DNA of 64,000 nt from CAZSHG01 sp964606695 [NCBI: uncultured bacterium] (GCA_964606695.1 CAZSHG010000006.1:1-64000), one strand, 5' to 3'. Positions 34,926 through 46,561 are shown, counted from the first letter of the stretch. Numbers and translations are program-made. The notes: a model not told the origin generated them from the letters alone.

Positions 34926-36193
34926 AATGCGCTATAATTACGATAGGCGACGAAATCCTCGCCGGTAAAACCGTCGATTCCAATTCCTCATGGCTCTCTA
35001 AACAACTAAATGGAATGGGAATCGACACCGCGATAGCGTTCACGGTTCCGGACGACGTAAACGAGATCGTATCTATAATAAACCAGGCGCTTTCGATAGC
35101 GGAGATTGTATTTACAACCGGCGGTCTCGGCCCAACCGACGACGATATGACGCGAGACGCTTTATCCAAAGCTACCAACGCGGAACTCGTTTTCGATGCC
35201 GAATATTTCGAGAAGATAAAACACATCTTCGCCGACCGCGGGATTAAAATGCCCGAAAACGCCCGTCGTGAAGCGGACGTCCCAAAGGGCGCGAAAGTCC
35301 TGGAAAACGATGTGGGCGTCGCCCCGGGATTGCTTATCGAAATGAACGGAAAATACCTTATTGCATTACCCGGCGTCCCGCCGGAGATGAAGGACATATT
35401 CGAAAACCAATTACTGCCCATCTTCAAGTCTATGGAGAAAATCCAGACTAAACGACTAGAAATTTTCTACACGACCGGAATTCCGGAGAGCGTCTTGTTC
35501 GATAAACTCTCATCCGCACTTGGGAATCTCGAAACCGCCGGAATCGGTTCCTATCCGGGGAATCTCGGCGTAGAATTACGCTATACAATCGATCCCGACG
35601 ATAACCGTCGGCAAAGTAAACTGGAAATCATTACCGACACACTTTCCCCCTGGTGCTATTCGAGAACTGAAAAAAAACTCACCGCGGTAATCGGCGAAAT
35701 CCTGAAAGAGAAGAACCTGTCTCTCGCCACCGCCGAAAGTTGCACCGGCGGTTTGCTGTCCTCAAGGATAGTGAATATTCCCGGTTCAAGTGAATGGTTC
35801 ATGGGAAGTGCCGTCACCTATTCGAACGAAGCCAAGGCGGCAATTTTGGGGGTCTCCAAAATGGACATCGAAAAACACGGCGCGGTATCCGCCCCGGTTG
35901 CGGGTCAAATGGCGGGTGGTGCAGTCAAAATATTCAATTCGGATTACGCATTATCCACAACCGGTATCGCCGGCCCCACGGGGGGAACTCCCGAAAAACC
36001 GGTCGGAACAGTTTTTTACGCGCTGAAAACCCCGTCGAGGACACTTGTAAGGAAAAACCGTTTCACGCGCGGAAGAGAAGACCACAGATATCGAACTTCT
36101 CAGGCCGCGCTGGCGATGCTGTGGCTCGAACTCGCCGACAGATACGATAAACACGAATGGGAAGATGGAAGTGAGGCCGTTGAAATTGACTGA
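34922..36193 (+). CDS. cinA: CinA-family protein: MoaB-like domain plus nicotinamide-nucleotide amidase
   Basis: This 423-residue two-domain protein has an N-terminal MoCF/COG1058 domain (about 1-170: AIITIGDEILAGKTVDSNS, then FTTGGLGPTDDDMTRDAL) and a C-terminal PncC domain (about 260-415). The PncC domain has TAESCTGGLLSSRI, whose serine and lysine do the hydrolysis, and TTGIAGPTGGTPEKPVGTV. It cleans up NMN and, in many firmicutes, is linked to competence. Here it sits two genes before recA, as in Bacillus and Deinococcus. The ATG at 34922 overlaps the pgpA stop (ATGA) and gives the family-standard start. Confidence 0.93.
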   Translation: MKCAIITIGDEILAGKTVDSNSSWLSKQLNGMGIDTAIAFTVPDDVNEIVSIINQALSIAEIVFTTGGLGPTDDDMTRDALSKATNAELVFDAEYFEKIKHIFADRGIKMPENARREADVPKGAKVLENDVGVAPGLLIEMNGKYLIALPGVPPEMKDIFENQLLPIFKSMEKIQTKRLEIFYTTGIPESVLFDKLSSALGNLETAGIGSYPGNLGVELRYTIDPDDNRRQSKLEIITDTLSPWCYSRTEKKLTAVIGEILKEKNLSLATAESCTGGLLSSRIVNIPGSSEWFMGSAVTYSNEAKAAILGVSKMDIEKHGAVSAPVAGQMAGGAVKIFNSDYALSTTGIAGPTGGTPEKPVGTVFYALKTPSRTLVRKNRFTRGREDHRYRTSQAALAMLWLELADRYDKHEWEDGSEAVEID

Positions 36194-36758
36194 ACGAAAC
36201 AAAATAAGGGCGTTCATTGCGCTGGAAATCCCGAATGAAATCCGCGAAGCTATCGACAGGTGTATCACGTCGAAACTCTATAAATGCAGAACCAAGTGTT
36301 CATGGGTGAAACCGGACAACATCCATCTTACAATGAAATTTCTGGGGGATACGCCGGTAGATATTATCGACAGTATCGCCGATGACTTTCGATACGTTCT
36401 CGAAGGCGTCGCACCGATAAAACTTTATCTCGACGGCGTGGGGACTTTTGGCGGAAGGAAACCACGCGTCGTTTGGGCGGGCTTATCCGGGGAAACGGAA
36501 AGCCTCGAACTAATCGCTAAGACTATAGACGACACGACTTTCAAATATGGATTCAAGCGCGAGAAGAGGAGATTCTCGCCACATCTTACGGTCGGAAGAA
36601 TACGAAAACAAATAAATATCCCGGAATTACTTACGGCCATAGAAAATATCCAGCTCGAACGGCTGGACTTCACGGCAGATAAAATATCATTGATAAACAG
36701 TGAACTCACCCCGAAGGGCAGTATATATACCCCTCTGCACGAGTTCATGTTGCGTTGA
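36165..36758 (+). CDS. thpR: RNA 2',3'-cyclic phosphodiesterase (2'-5' RNA ligase family)
   Basis: The 197-residue 2H phosphoesterase has the two catalytic HxTx motifs that define it: HLTMKFLGD (about residue 52) and HLTVGRI (about residue 141). FIALEIPNEI marks the usual N-terminus. It opens 2',3'-cyclic phosphates on RNA. The ATG at 36165 lies inside the end of cinA (29-nt overlap). GTG at 36171 or TTG at 36180 are possible true starts, since the conserved domain begins about residue 15. It lies between cinA and recA. Confidence 0.88.
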   Translation: MEVRPLKLTERNKIRAFIALEIPNEIREAIDRCITSKLYKCRTKCSWVKPDNIHLTMKFLGDTPVDIIDSIADDFRYVLEGVAPIKLYLDGVGTFGGRKPRVVWAGLSGETESLELIAKTIDDTTFKYGFKREKRRFSPHLTVGRIRKQINIPELLTAIENIQLERLDFTADKISLINSELTPKGSIYTPLHEFMLR

Positions 36759-36856
36759 AAAGCGAGGCGGGCAAATTGTGGAAACATTTACCTTTCATTC
36801 ACCGATAAAAACTATTATATTATATAGATTTAAGGTTAATATCCGGGAGGCAGTAA

Positions 36857-37897
36857 ATGACTGGTGGCGACAAGAATAAAAATAAAGCGCTTGATCTGGC
36901 CGTAGAACACATTCACAAGGCCTTTGGCGACGGCGCTATAATGCGGCTTGGAGACAGCGCCGAGGTTCGACAGGTGCCGGTGATAAGCACCGGTTCGCTC
37001 TCTCTCGATGCCGCTCTCGGTATCGGCGGCATCCCGCGCGGTAGAGTAAGCGAGATTTTCGGCCCGGAAGCTTCCGGTAAAACCACTCTCGCTCTACATG
37101 TTATCGCGGAAGCCCAGAAACAGGGGGGTCTTGCGGCATTTATCGATGCAGAACACGCAATGGACCCCAATTACGCCGAGAAACTCGGCGTCAATATCGA
37201 AAACCTGTGGGTAGCTCAGCCGGACAACGGTGAACAGGCACTGGAGATATGCGAAACCCTCGTCCGTAGCGGCGCTATCGATATAGTGGTAATCGATTCC
37301 GTGGCCGCGCTGGTTCCTCGCGCCGAAATCGAGGGCGATATGGGCGACAGGCAGGTCGGTGCGCAGGCAAGACTGATGAGCCAGGCCTTGAGAAAACTCA
37401 CCGGCGCTATTAATAAATCGAGAACAGCTGTTGTTTTCGTCAACCAGACGAGAATAAAAATCGGCGTGATGTTCGGCAACCCGGAAACAACATCGGGAGG
37501 TGTCGCGCTCAAATTCTATTCGAGCGTGAGAATCAATATCCGCAAAGGCGCGACAATCAAAATCAAAGACGACCCGGTGGGGAGCAAGACATACGTCCAG
37601 GTGGTCAAGAATAAAATGGCACCCCCCTTCAAGAAAACCGAATTCGATATCGTTTACGGAAAGGGCATATCGCAAAACGGCGAAATTATCGACATCGGCG
37701 TGGACGCCAAGATTATCGACAAAAAAGGCACGTGGTATAGTTACGGCGATATCAAATTAGGCCAGGGACGCGAAAACGCTCGCGATTTCCTCGACGAAAA
37801 TGCGGACATCGCAGATGAATTGAAAACGAAAATCAAAAAGGAAATCGGCCTACTGCCGCCAGACGAACCGGAAGAAAAGAAAAAGGAAAAAGAATAA
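36857..37897 (+). CDS. recA: Recombinase RecA
   Basis: The 346-residue protein has Walker [11 protein letters not shown], the [16 protein letters not shown] segment, Walker [16 protein letters not shown], loop L1 near [17 protein letters not shown], and L2 with [18 protein letters not shown]. The C-terminal tail is acidic/basic and Lys-rich, as usual. It forms filaments for homologous repair and LexA cleavage. I see no clear LexA box in the 98-bp upstream gap. GGGAGGCAG gives a clear ribosome site. The gap holds an AT-rich stretch (TATTATATTATATAG) that could be a -10 region. Confidence 0.97.
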   Translation: MTGGDKNKNKALDLAVEHIHKAFGDGAIMRLGDSAEVRQVPVISTGSLSLDAALGIGGIPRGRVSEIFGPEASGKTTLALHVIAEAQKQGGLAAFIDAEHAMDPNYAEKLGVNIENLWVAQPDNGEQALEICETLVRSGAIDIVVIDSVAALVPRAEIEGDMGDRQVGAQARLMSQALRKLTGAINKSRTAVVFVNQTRIKIGVMFGNPETTSGGVALKFYSSVRINIRKGATIKIKDDPVGSKTYVQVVKNKMAPPFKKTEFDIVYGKGISQNGEIIDIGVDAKIIDKKGTWYSYGDIKLGQGRENARDFLDENADIADELKTKIKKEIGLLPPDEPEEKKKEKE

Positions 37898-37901
37898 AAA
37901 T

Positions 37902-38090
37902 TAAAAAAGCCGACCTTTCGGTCGGCGGCAAGGAACTAAAATAGATCTCCCATTAAGGGAACATAAAGGCTTTTACAACTGCCGTCGGTATCTCGTTCTC
38001 GCTCGCCGTGAGGGTCATGGCAAAAAACTCAACCGCCCGGGAGTTACCTTCATTAATCTATTGTTAGAGATCTTTTTTAATGTCCTTGCT
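37902..38090 (-). ncRNA. Candidate structured small RNA with 6S-like rod architecture
   Basis: A 189-base non-coding unit on the reverse strand. A promoter (TTGAAA 38124-38119, 16 bases, TATATT 38102-38097) sets the start near 38090. The 3' end is an intrinsic terminator (GCCGACC, GAAA loop, GGTCGGC, then TTTTTT at about 37908-37903). The predicted RNA closes on itself. GCAAGGA at its 5' end pairs perfectly with TCCTTGC just before the terminator. ATTAAAAA pairs with ATTTTAGT, AGATCTC with GAGATCT (38073-38067 with 37949-37943), then after a bubble ATGAAGG with CCTTTAT and CGGGCGGTT with the ACCGACGG region. A long stem with a central bubble and total length near 185 nt is the plan of 6S RNA. 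A short reading frame of about 35 codons overlaps it but has no ribosome site. Confidence 0.5.
37903..37927 (-). terminator. Intrinsic terminator of the candidate small RNA
   Basis: Reverse-strand GCCGACC-GAAA-GGTCGGC followed by TTTTTTAATTTTT. On the + strand the same hairpin has no T run after it, so it is oriented away from recA. Confidence 0.75.
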
Positions 38091-38144
38091 ATAAACAATA
38101 TAACTATTCGAATCGACTTTTCAAGATAAAATATCGGACGCAAA

Positions 38145-38546
38145 ATGAAATATCCCAACCTGTTAATTATCCTTTCAATCTCAATAATCATCTGCGGATG
38201 CTCGACAACCTACTACGGCAAATACATCACAACCAAAGTAAAAGACGATCCCATCGACGAATTCAAGGCCGGGAAATACGTCGTTATCGCCTTCGAGAAC
38301 CCCAAAAAAGTCGGCCCGGAAGGTTGGTATTGGGAATTCTGGGTCTATTTTCAGAACAAAGTTTACTTCAAGTATTATCTCAAAACTAAAATTGTGGCCG
38401 GCACGCGCAACTATTATCTCGTAGAGGAGATACCCGGCAGAAAACCTTCCACTGCCGCAAGTTTCACGGCGAAACCCAATTACGACAGGGTCAAAGACAG
38501 GTTGATGTCCGATTTAACCGATAAAGGCACTCCCCGAATTAACTAA
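38145..38546 (+). CDS. Small lipoprotein of unknown function
   Basis: The 133-residue product has a lipoprotein signal: a hydrophobic run LLIILSISIIICG followed by the lipid-accepting cysteine at about residue 19 (GCSTTYYG). The mature part is hydrophilic with aromatic-rich strands (GWYWEFWVYFQNKVYFKYYL) and a basic tail. I recognise no family. The ATG has no ribosome site. A TAAAAT element lies about 12 bases upstream, so the leader may be very short. The 3' end overlaps the pcrA stop codon by 4 bases on the other strand. Confidence 0.7.
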   Translation: MKYPNLLIILSISIIICGCSTTYYGKYITTKVKDDPIDEFKAGKYVVIAFENPKKVGPEGWYWEFWVYFQNKVYFKYYLKTKIVAGTRNYYLVEEIPGRKPSTAASFTAKPNYDRVKDRLMSDLTDKGTPRIN

Positions 38547-40720
38547 TCGCGGACTATCGAGAGGTCGGCGTATTTCACCAACAGCCGCTTCTGACCGTAT
38601 TTCGGGAAAGCTATTGTCAGAACCGCGCTTTCCCCCCATCCTTTCACCCTCCGGACTTCTCCGCGTCCGAAAAAAGGATGTTCTACGATTGTCCCCGGCG
38701 CAATTGCTCCTTCTTTTTCCACTCGTTTCCTGCGAGGGCTTTTTGTTTCCGGGAAATAATCTCGTTGCCGGCTTCTACCGAGCGTTTGCTCCGAAGAAAT
38801 CAGGTTGTCCGGTATCTCATCGACAAACCGGCTCTGTATCCCGGTTAATTCCTCGCCAAAACGGTGCCGCGAACCGGCGTAAAGAAGGTGGACTTTCTTC
38901 CTTGCGCGCGTAACTGCAACGTAGAAAAGCCGGCGCTCTTCCTCCAATTCCTCCTGCGATTCCATCGACCTCGCAATAGGGAATAATCCCTCCTCAAGCC
39001 CGCATATATAAACAACGTCGAACTCCAATCCCTTCGCTGAATGCACGGTCATAAGGCTTACCGATTCCTCGTCCGCTTCGTATTGGTCAATGTCGGCTAT
39101 CAACGACGTCTCGGCAAGATATGCCGCCAGCGATGGATTCTCCGAGTGAGTATTCGCGAACTCGATTCCGGAGTTTATTAATTCGGATATATTATCCAAC
39201 CGCGCGCGAGCCTCGATACTCCCGTCCTCCTTTAACATCTCGATATAACCCGTCTTGCGCGTTACCTCAGAAATAATCTCCCCGATGTCCGATTCCTTCG
39301 CGAACATGGAAAGCTCCTCCATAATATTCACGAATTCCGCGAAACCTTCGCGAGACCTCGAATAAAATCCCGACAAATCGGCGTTCATAGTGGCCTCGTA
39401 AAGGCTCGTTTTTCCTTCGTTCGCTATTTTCTGCAGGTTCTGCATGGATTTCACGCCGATTCCCCTGCGCGGCATATTGACGATCCGCTTGAAACTCAAA
39501 TCGTCGTCAGGGTTATGAACGAGCTTCAAATACGCAAGGATGTCCTTTATCTCCGCGCGTTCGTAAAACCTTATCCCGCCTACAATAATATGGGGGATGT
39601 CCAGCTTTCGCAACGAATCCTCGAGAAGACGCGAATGGGCGTTAACGCGATACAAAATTGCAATCTCGCATCCGGGAATCCCGTCGTCTATTTCCCCTTG
39701 TATTGTTTCTGCCACGACCCTCGCTTCAGCGTATTCGTCCGGCACCGACCATAGGCTTATTGAATCTCCGGGAAGATCGTCCGTCCACAGCGTTTTCTCA
39801 TGACGCGATTTATTGTGTGAAACCACACAACTTGCGGCTTTCAGGATATTCGCCGACGAGCGGTAATTCCTTTCGAGCCGAATCACCGTCGTCTTATCAT
39901 GATCGTTCGGGAACTCGAGTATATTACGGACATCCGCCCCTCGCCATCCGTAGATAGACTGGTCGTCGTCCCCGACAACCGTAATATTAGTTTCTTTCGT
40001 CGTCATCAGTTTAACAAACTCATATTGCGCGCGATTGGTATCCTGGAATTCATCGACCAGAACATACTGGAACTTATCGGAATAGTATTTTTTTACCTCG
40101 GCCTGCGTGCGGTATAGTTTTACCACGAGATTTATCATATCGTCGAAATCGACCGCATTATTCGACTTTAACGCCTTCTGATAAGCCACCCACAGGCTCG
40201 AATAGAGCTTCTCCTTCTGGCGCGTCGCGCCGACAAGATAATCCTCCGCGTTATACAGCTTGTTCTTTCGGTTGGAAATCCAGCTCAGGATGGCTTTTGC
40301 GCTATGTTGTTTGACATCCAGGCCGGCGTCTCCTATGACGTCACGCATCAAACGTTTCTGGTCGTCGGCATCGTATATAGAATAATTCTCTTTTAACCCG
40401 ACTAAATTCCCGTCTCTCCGTAGAATCCTTCCGCATATAGCGTGGAACGTCCCCAGCCATATGCCTTTTATGCTTTCGCCACATAGCCGAACGACTCTTT
40501 CTCTCATTTCCCCGGCGGCCTTGTTCGTAAACGTTACGCCGAGTATCGTGCCCGGATCGATTCCTACCTCGAGTATCAGATGTGCAATCTTGTAAGTTAA
40601 AAGGCGGGTTTTACCGCTCCCTGCGCCGGCAAGCACAAGAACGGGGCCCTCGGTTGCGAGGACCCCCTCTTGTTGCTTCTCATTGAGTTCGGGGGCAAAT
40701 CTGGTTCGCCCTGTATCCAT
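38543..40720 (-). CDS. pcrA: UvrD/PcrA-family 3'-5' DNA helicase
   Basis: This 725-residue superfamily 1A helicase has Q motif LNEKQQEGV, motif I LAGAGSGKTRLL, motif Ia GVTFTNKAAGEMRERV, motif II VLVDEFQDTN, motif III VGDDDQSIYGWRGAD, motif IV IRLERNYRS, motif V SLMTVHSAKGLEFDVVYICG, and motif VI RRLFYVAVTRAR. The C-terminus ends in a Tudor-like domain (GTIVEHPFFGRGEVRRVKG) typical of PcrA. It unwinds DNA in repair and clears stalled forks. It lies last in the run from gyrB, 3 bases after the lipoprotein gene. PcrA and UvrD cannot be separated with confidence from sequence alone. Confidence 0.94.
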   Translation of the reverse strand: MDTGRTRFAPELNEKQQEGVLATEGPVLVLAGAGSGKTRLLTYKIAHLILEVGIDPGTILGVTFTNKAAGEMRERVVRLCGESIKGIWLGTFHAICGRILRRDGNLVGLKENYSIYDADDQKRLMRDVIGDAGLDVKQHSAKAILSWISNRKNKLYNAEDYLVGATRQKEKLYSSLWVAYQKALKSNNAVDFDDMINLVVKLYRTQAEVKKYYSDKFQYVLVDEFQDTNRAQYEFVKLMTTKETNITVVGDDDQSIYGWRGADVRNILEFPNDHDKTTVIRLERNYRSSANILKAASCVVSHNKSRHEKTLWTDDLPGDSISLWSVPDEYAEARVVAETIQGEIDDGIPGCEIAILYRVNAHSRLLEDSLRKLDIPHIIVGGIRFYERAEIKDILAYLKLVHNPDDDLSFKRIVNMPRRGIGVKSMQNLQKIANEGKTSLYEATMNADLSGFYSRSREGFAEFVNIMEELSMFAKESDIGEIISEVTRKTGYIEMLKEDGSIEARARLDNISELINSGIEFANTHSENPSLAAYLAETSLIADIDQYEADEESVSLMTVHSAKGLEFDVVYICGLEEGLFPIARSMESQEELEEERRLFYVAVTRARKKVHLLYAGSRHRFGEELTGIQSRFVDEIPDNLISSEQTLGRSRQRDYFPETKSPRRKRVEKEGAIAPGTIVEHPFFGRGEVRRVKGWGESAVLTIAFPKYGQKRLLVKYADLSIVRD

Positions 40721-40723
40721 ATT

Positions 40724-41515
40724 TTATTCCTCGTTCTCCCGGATAACGATAGAACCGTCGTCATCGACCGCCACCCACAATCCCGAACTCGATAAAAACG
40801 ATTGGGGACAGTTACAAAGCACTTCCTCTTCCGTCATCTCTGAAGGCTTGATTATACAATCAGTAACGCCGAATTGCATTATCTTGTTTTTCCCTTCCTC
40901 CCAGGGATCGGGGCTGATGTAACTTACACAATCATGGCTATTCCAGGCGAAACTCCTCGCGTCCACCAGCGAATCCGTATGAAAAACGAGAAAACCGTTC
41001 TTCGTATCGACCATAAATAAATCGAGTAGTCCTTCCGATTCAGGCGTGCCGTCGGCATCAACGACAATTGCGGTATAGTCCTCGCCGGGACCTACGTTTA
41101 TTTCGAGTGGAAAATCGCGGAACGAAGGATGCGTGAAGAATTCCACCCGATTCGCTGTCTCCAGATTTACTTTCCATACTCCGTCTTTCGCCGCATAGAG
41201 AAGTTCCTGGCCGCCGGGGAAGAACTCGATTCTGCCGTTGGGTGCGGGTATCTCGCGAAGCCGGTAAGTAGTATCAATAAGCCCCCTTTCAGGATCGACT
41301 TCGGCAATCCAGAGTTCTACGGAAAATTGAGGGTTCCTCTTGATCCCATCGGCGATAAAACCGGTTTCCTTTATCTTCGAATAAGCCACGAGCGTATCGC
41401 CCGCCCACGCCATTGTGGTTATCCGCGATTCTTCGTATTCGGTTATTTTTGTTCCGCCACAACCGAAGATCAGTATTATCGAAACAAGTGCGATTATTGC
41501 TAATCCTTTTCTCAT
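40724..41515 (-). CDS. Lipoprotein of unknown function between gyrB and pcrA
   Basis: The 263-residue product has a lipoprotein signal (residues 1-18, LVSIILIFG, then Cys19 in CGGTK). The body is made of short beta segments such as RITTMAWAGDTLVAYSKI, NGRIEFFPGGQELLYAAKDGVW and SSGLWVAVDDDGSIVIREN, a pattern resembling TolB-like or WD40-like propeller blades, although only three or four blades would fit. No family could be named. It sits between DNA-replication genes, 3 bases before pcrA and 24 after gyrB, so it is probably co-transcribed with them. A functional link is not evident. Confidence 0.65.
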   Translation of the reverse strand: MRKGLAIIALVSIILIFGCGGTKITEYEESRITTMAWAGDTLVAYSKIKETGFIADGIKRNPQFSVELWIAEVDPERGLIDTTYRLREIPAPNGRIEFFPGGQELLYAAKDGVWKVNLETANRVEFFTHPSFRDFPLEINVGPGEDYTAIVVDADGTPESEGLLDLFMVDTKNGFLVFHTDSLVDARSFAWNSHDCVSYISPDPWEEGKNKIMQFGVTDCIIKPSEMTEEEVLCNCPQSFLSSSGLWVAVDDDGSIVIRENEE

Positions 41516-41539
41516 TTTCCGCCTTTCGGACTAATTCAA

Positions 41540-43978
<2,439 letters not shown>

Positions 43979-44031
43979 TTAAATCTCCTTGGATTCAACC
44001 TTTGTCAAAAGCACTATAACTTTATATTATA

Positions 44032-44325
44032 CTAAATGAGATGTATTCTGTCTACCCTGATTTCGTTAAATTTATCATTAATTTTCCCCTTCAATTCCTC
44101 CGACATAAGCGATAATTCGTTTCTCCAGGTCGAGTCGTTCACTTTGATAAACAATATCCCTGATTCCAGCGCTATAGCTTCGGTATGCTTTGCTACAGCC
44201 GACCCAACTATATTTTCCCATTCCGCAAGGACTTCGCCCTCTTTGATTCCCTTTTCCATCCCCTGTCTCGCGAGGACTCTTCTGATTATTTGCCCTATAG
44301 TCTCCATACTGTGTTTTGCCGTCAT
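44032..44325 (-). CDS. dciA: DciA/DUF721-family protein, probable replicative helicase loader
   Basis: The 97-residue protein matches the DUF721 pattern: an N-terminal helical stretch (ETIGQIIRRVLARQG), then LAEWENIVGSAVAKHTEA and ILFIKVNDSTWRNELSLM. DciA binds DnaB and helps load it in bacteria that lack DnaC. The start codon touches the end of recF, and the gene lies between recF and gyrB, its customary place in many phyla. Confidence 0.88.
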   Translation of the reverse strand: MTAKHSMETIGQIIRRVLARQGMEKGIKEGEVLAEWENIVGSAVAKHTEAIALESGILFIKVNDSTWRNELSLMSEELKGKINDKFNEIRVDRIHLI

Positions 44326-45437
44326 TACGTTTCCCTCCTTATTTTGCCTACCCCATCGAATACAAACGACGCGCCTCCTACGCTTCCCGGCAATTCCAAC
44401 TCCCTCGGCGTGGCTATCACCACCTGCCCATACCTGCTCGAAATTTCAATAAAACGCCTTGTATTATCCCTATCGAGTTCCGCGAAACAGTCGTCAAGTA
44501 AAAGAGTTGTTTTGGTCTTTGTTCCCTTGCTGATAATCTCCGTCGATGCGAGTAAAATCGCCAGAGACGCCGCTCGCGCCTGACCCCAGCTTCCAAATCG
44601 GCTCATATCTTCGCCGTCCTTAGCAAAGAATAAATCATCGCGGTGAGGCCCAAGAACCGTATTCCCCGTATCTAGATCCCTTTTCCTCCTCGCGGCGAGT
44701 TTTGTGTAATAATCCTTTGCTATATCCCCGGCTCCCTTTTCCTTAATATCCATCGTTGGATGATATTCTATGGCTAAATTTCCTCCCTTGCCAGCGGTCA
44801 TCTCATCATAAATTTCTTCGCTCTTCCCGGACAGAATATCTATCAGATGCGCGCGTTTTTCCATTATTCTCCCAGCCGACGGCGACATCGTCTCATCGAT
44901 GGAGTCTATCAACACGTGGCCGCCGGTCATTTCGCCCGAACGGACTCCCTTTAACGCCGAGTTCCTCTCCTGGAGCATCTTGTTGAACCGAGATAACTCC
45001 TCGGTATATGTTGCGTCAGTCTGACACAAAACAGAATCTACCATTCGCCGCCTTATCGACGGCGAACCTTTTATAAGTTCTATTTCCTGTGGCCCGATTG
45101 CAGTGATCGGAAATACGCCCAACAGCTTCGACAACCTGGGGATTCTTTTTCCGGCGAGATACACCTCTTTTCGCGAACCTCTCTTTATTTTTATTCGCAC
45201 GTCCTGTTTGCGTTCAGCACCTATTCCGTGAATTATTGAGAAGTCGCTATCGCTTTTAATTACATCGACGCTACGCCCCGACCAGGGGGAACTTCCAAAA
45301 CCGAGATGCGCAATCGCTTCCAGCAGGCTCGTTTTACCTACACCATTTTCTCCGGTGATACAATTGAATTCTACATCGAATTCAAGCTCCGCCTCGTTGT
45401 AAGCCCTAAATGAAATCAGACGGAGCTTTGAAATCAA
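44325..45437 (-). CDS. recF: DNA replication and repair protein RecF
   Basis: The 370-residue SMC-like ATPase has Walker A in ITGENGVGKTSLLEAI, an LRLISFRAYNEAELEF start, a signature-like RFGSWGQARAASLAILL, and Walker B TLLLDDCFAELD. It loads RecA on gapped DNA. It overlaps dnaN by 4 nt and dciA by 1 nt, so the dnaN-recF-dciA block is translationally linked. Confidence 0.94.
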   Translation of the reverse strand: MISKLRLISFRAYNEAELEFDVEFNCITGENGVGKTSLLEAIAHLGFGSSPWSGRSVDVIKSDSDFSIIHGIGAERKQDVRIKIKRGSRKEVYLAGKRIPRLSKLLGVFPITAIGPQEIELIKGSPSIRRRMVDSVLCQTDATYTEELSRFNKMLQERNSALKGVRSGEMTGGHVLIDSIDETMSPSAGRIMEKRAHLIDILSGKSEEIYDEMTAGKGGNLAIEYHPTMDIKEKGAGDIAKDYYTKLAARRKRDLDTGNTVLGPHRDDLFFAKDGEDMSRFGSWGQARAASLAILLASTEIISKGTKTKTTLLLDDCFAELDRDNTRRFIEISSRYGQVVIATPRELELPGSVGGASFVFDGVGKIRRET

Positions 45438-46561
45438 GTGTCCTCCTCCGGCAAGCGTAACGGCATAAGGATAGAAAGATATTCTTCCCCTTCTTCCTGA
45501 GGCAACGGCAAGATAAGTGCTGACGATAAGGAATTCTTAAGAAGGAATTTTACCTCTTCGGAATCGAGATGTCGGAGTATCTCAAGCAGGTATGTCGAAT
45601 TAAATCCTATTTTTATAGGGTCTTCAGAATATTCTACTATTATTTTTTCGAAAGCCTCTCCGCCCACGTCGTAATCGGAACTCGAAAGTTCCACTTTATT
45701 CTCCTCTATATCGAATTTGAGGAGATGGGTGAGGGGATTAGAAAGAACCGCCGCTCTTCTAACCGCGGCCATCAGCGATTTTCTTTCTGCTATAAGCGCC
45801 TTTGTATTGTCCTTTGGAATTACCTGTTCGAAGTTAGGGAACCTCTCGGTAATAAGTTTGCTGGTGAGAATGTAATCCCCGAGGGCGAACCGCACCGTCC
45901 CGGCGCCGACCGAAATATTCACGTTTCCCTCGCCCTCACCGAGCATCTTACTCAGGTGCCCTACAGTTTTAGCCGGAATAAGTATTTCTACTTCCTCTCC
46001 ACCCTCTATCTCTATTTCTTTTCTAATTAAAGTCAGTCTATGTCCATCTGTGGCCACCGCTATAGCTTTATCCGATGACAGATTAAAAAGAAGTCCCGAT
46101 AAAGCTATTCGTGCAACGTCCGCGGAAATCGAATAAGCCGTCTTTTCCAGCATTCTGGTGAGGTCTGCTACGCTTAGCGAAAACTTTTTCTCTTCCTCTT
46201 TCATTAAATCTTCGTGAGGATAATCTTCCTTTTCTACACCGCTTACCGAAAATCTACCTAAAGCCTGAATAAGCTTAATCCTATTACCTTCTCTGTTGAA
46301 AACTACGTCTCCGGAACCGAGCTCCCTCAATAACTCGAATAGCTTTTTAGCGGGAAGCGCGTAACTCCCCTCGCTCTTTATCTCCGCGTTAACTATTCCT
46401 TCCATTGTAACGTCCATATCGGTTCCAAGGATACGAACCTTCCCTTTTTCGGCAGTTACGAGAACATTAGCTAAAACCGGATGAGCCGATCTACTGGGAA
46501 TAACTGATTGAATATTCCCAAGCACATCGTAAAATTCGGTTCGTTCACAGGTAAATTCCAT
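45434..46561 (-). CDS. dnaN: DNA polymerase III sliding clamp (beta subunit)
   Basis: The 375-residue protein is the three-domain clamp. Typical segments include PSRSAHPVLANVLV, RFSVSGVEKEDYP, VATDGHRLTLIRKEI, RAAVLSNPLTHLLKF near domain III, and GFNSTYLLEILRHL. It ends with the usual LPIL-type MPLRLPEED. The true start is ATG 46561 with GTAGGAGGAACA in front. An ATG at 46657 would add a non-family leader. Confidence 0.95.
   Translation of the reverse strand: MEFTCERTEFYDVLGNIQSVIPSRSAHPVLANVLVTAEKGKVRILGTDMDVTMEGIVNAEIKSEGSYALPAKKLFELLRELGSGDVVFNREGNRIKLIQALGRFSVSGVEKEDYPHEDLMKEEEKKFSLSVADLTRMLEKTAYSISADVARIALSGLLFNLSSDKAIAVATDGHRLTLIRKEIEIEGGEEVEILIPAKTVGHLSKMLGEGEGNVNISVGAGTVRFALGDYILTSKLITERFPNFEQVIPKDNTKALIAERKSLMAAVRRAAVLSNPLTHLLKFDIEENKVELSSSDYDVGGEAFEKIIVEYSEDPIKIGFNSTYLLEILRHLDSEEVKFLLKNSLSSALILPLPQEEGEEYLSILMPLRLPEEDT

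Noticed and set aside
37950-38058. Short reverse-strand peptide frame in the recA-lipoprotein spacer (about 35 codons)
   Set aside because: It has no ATG with a ribosome site, and the region folds as a closed RNA rod between a promoter and a terminator. RNA is the better reading.
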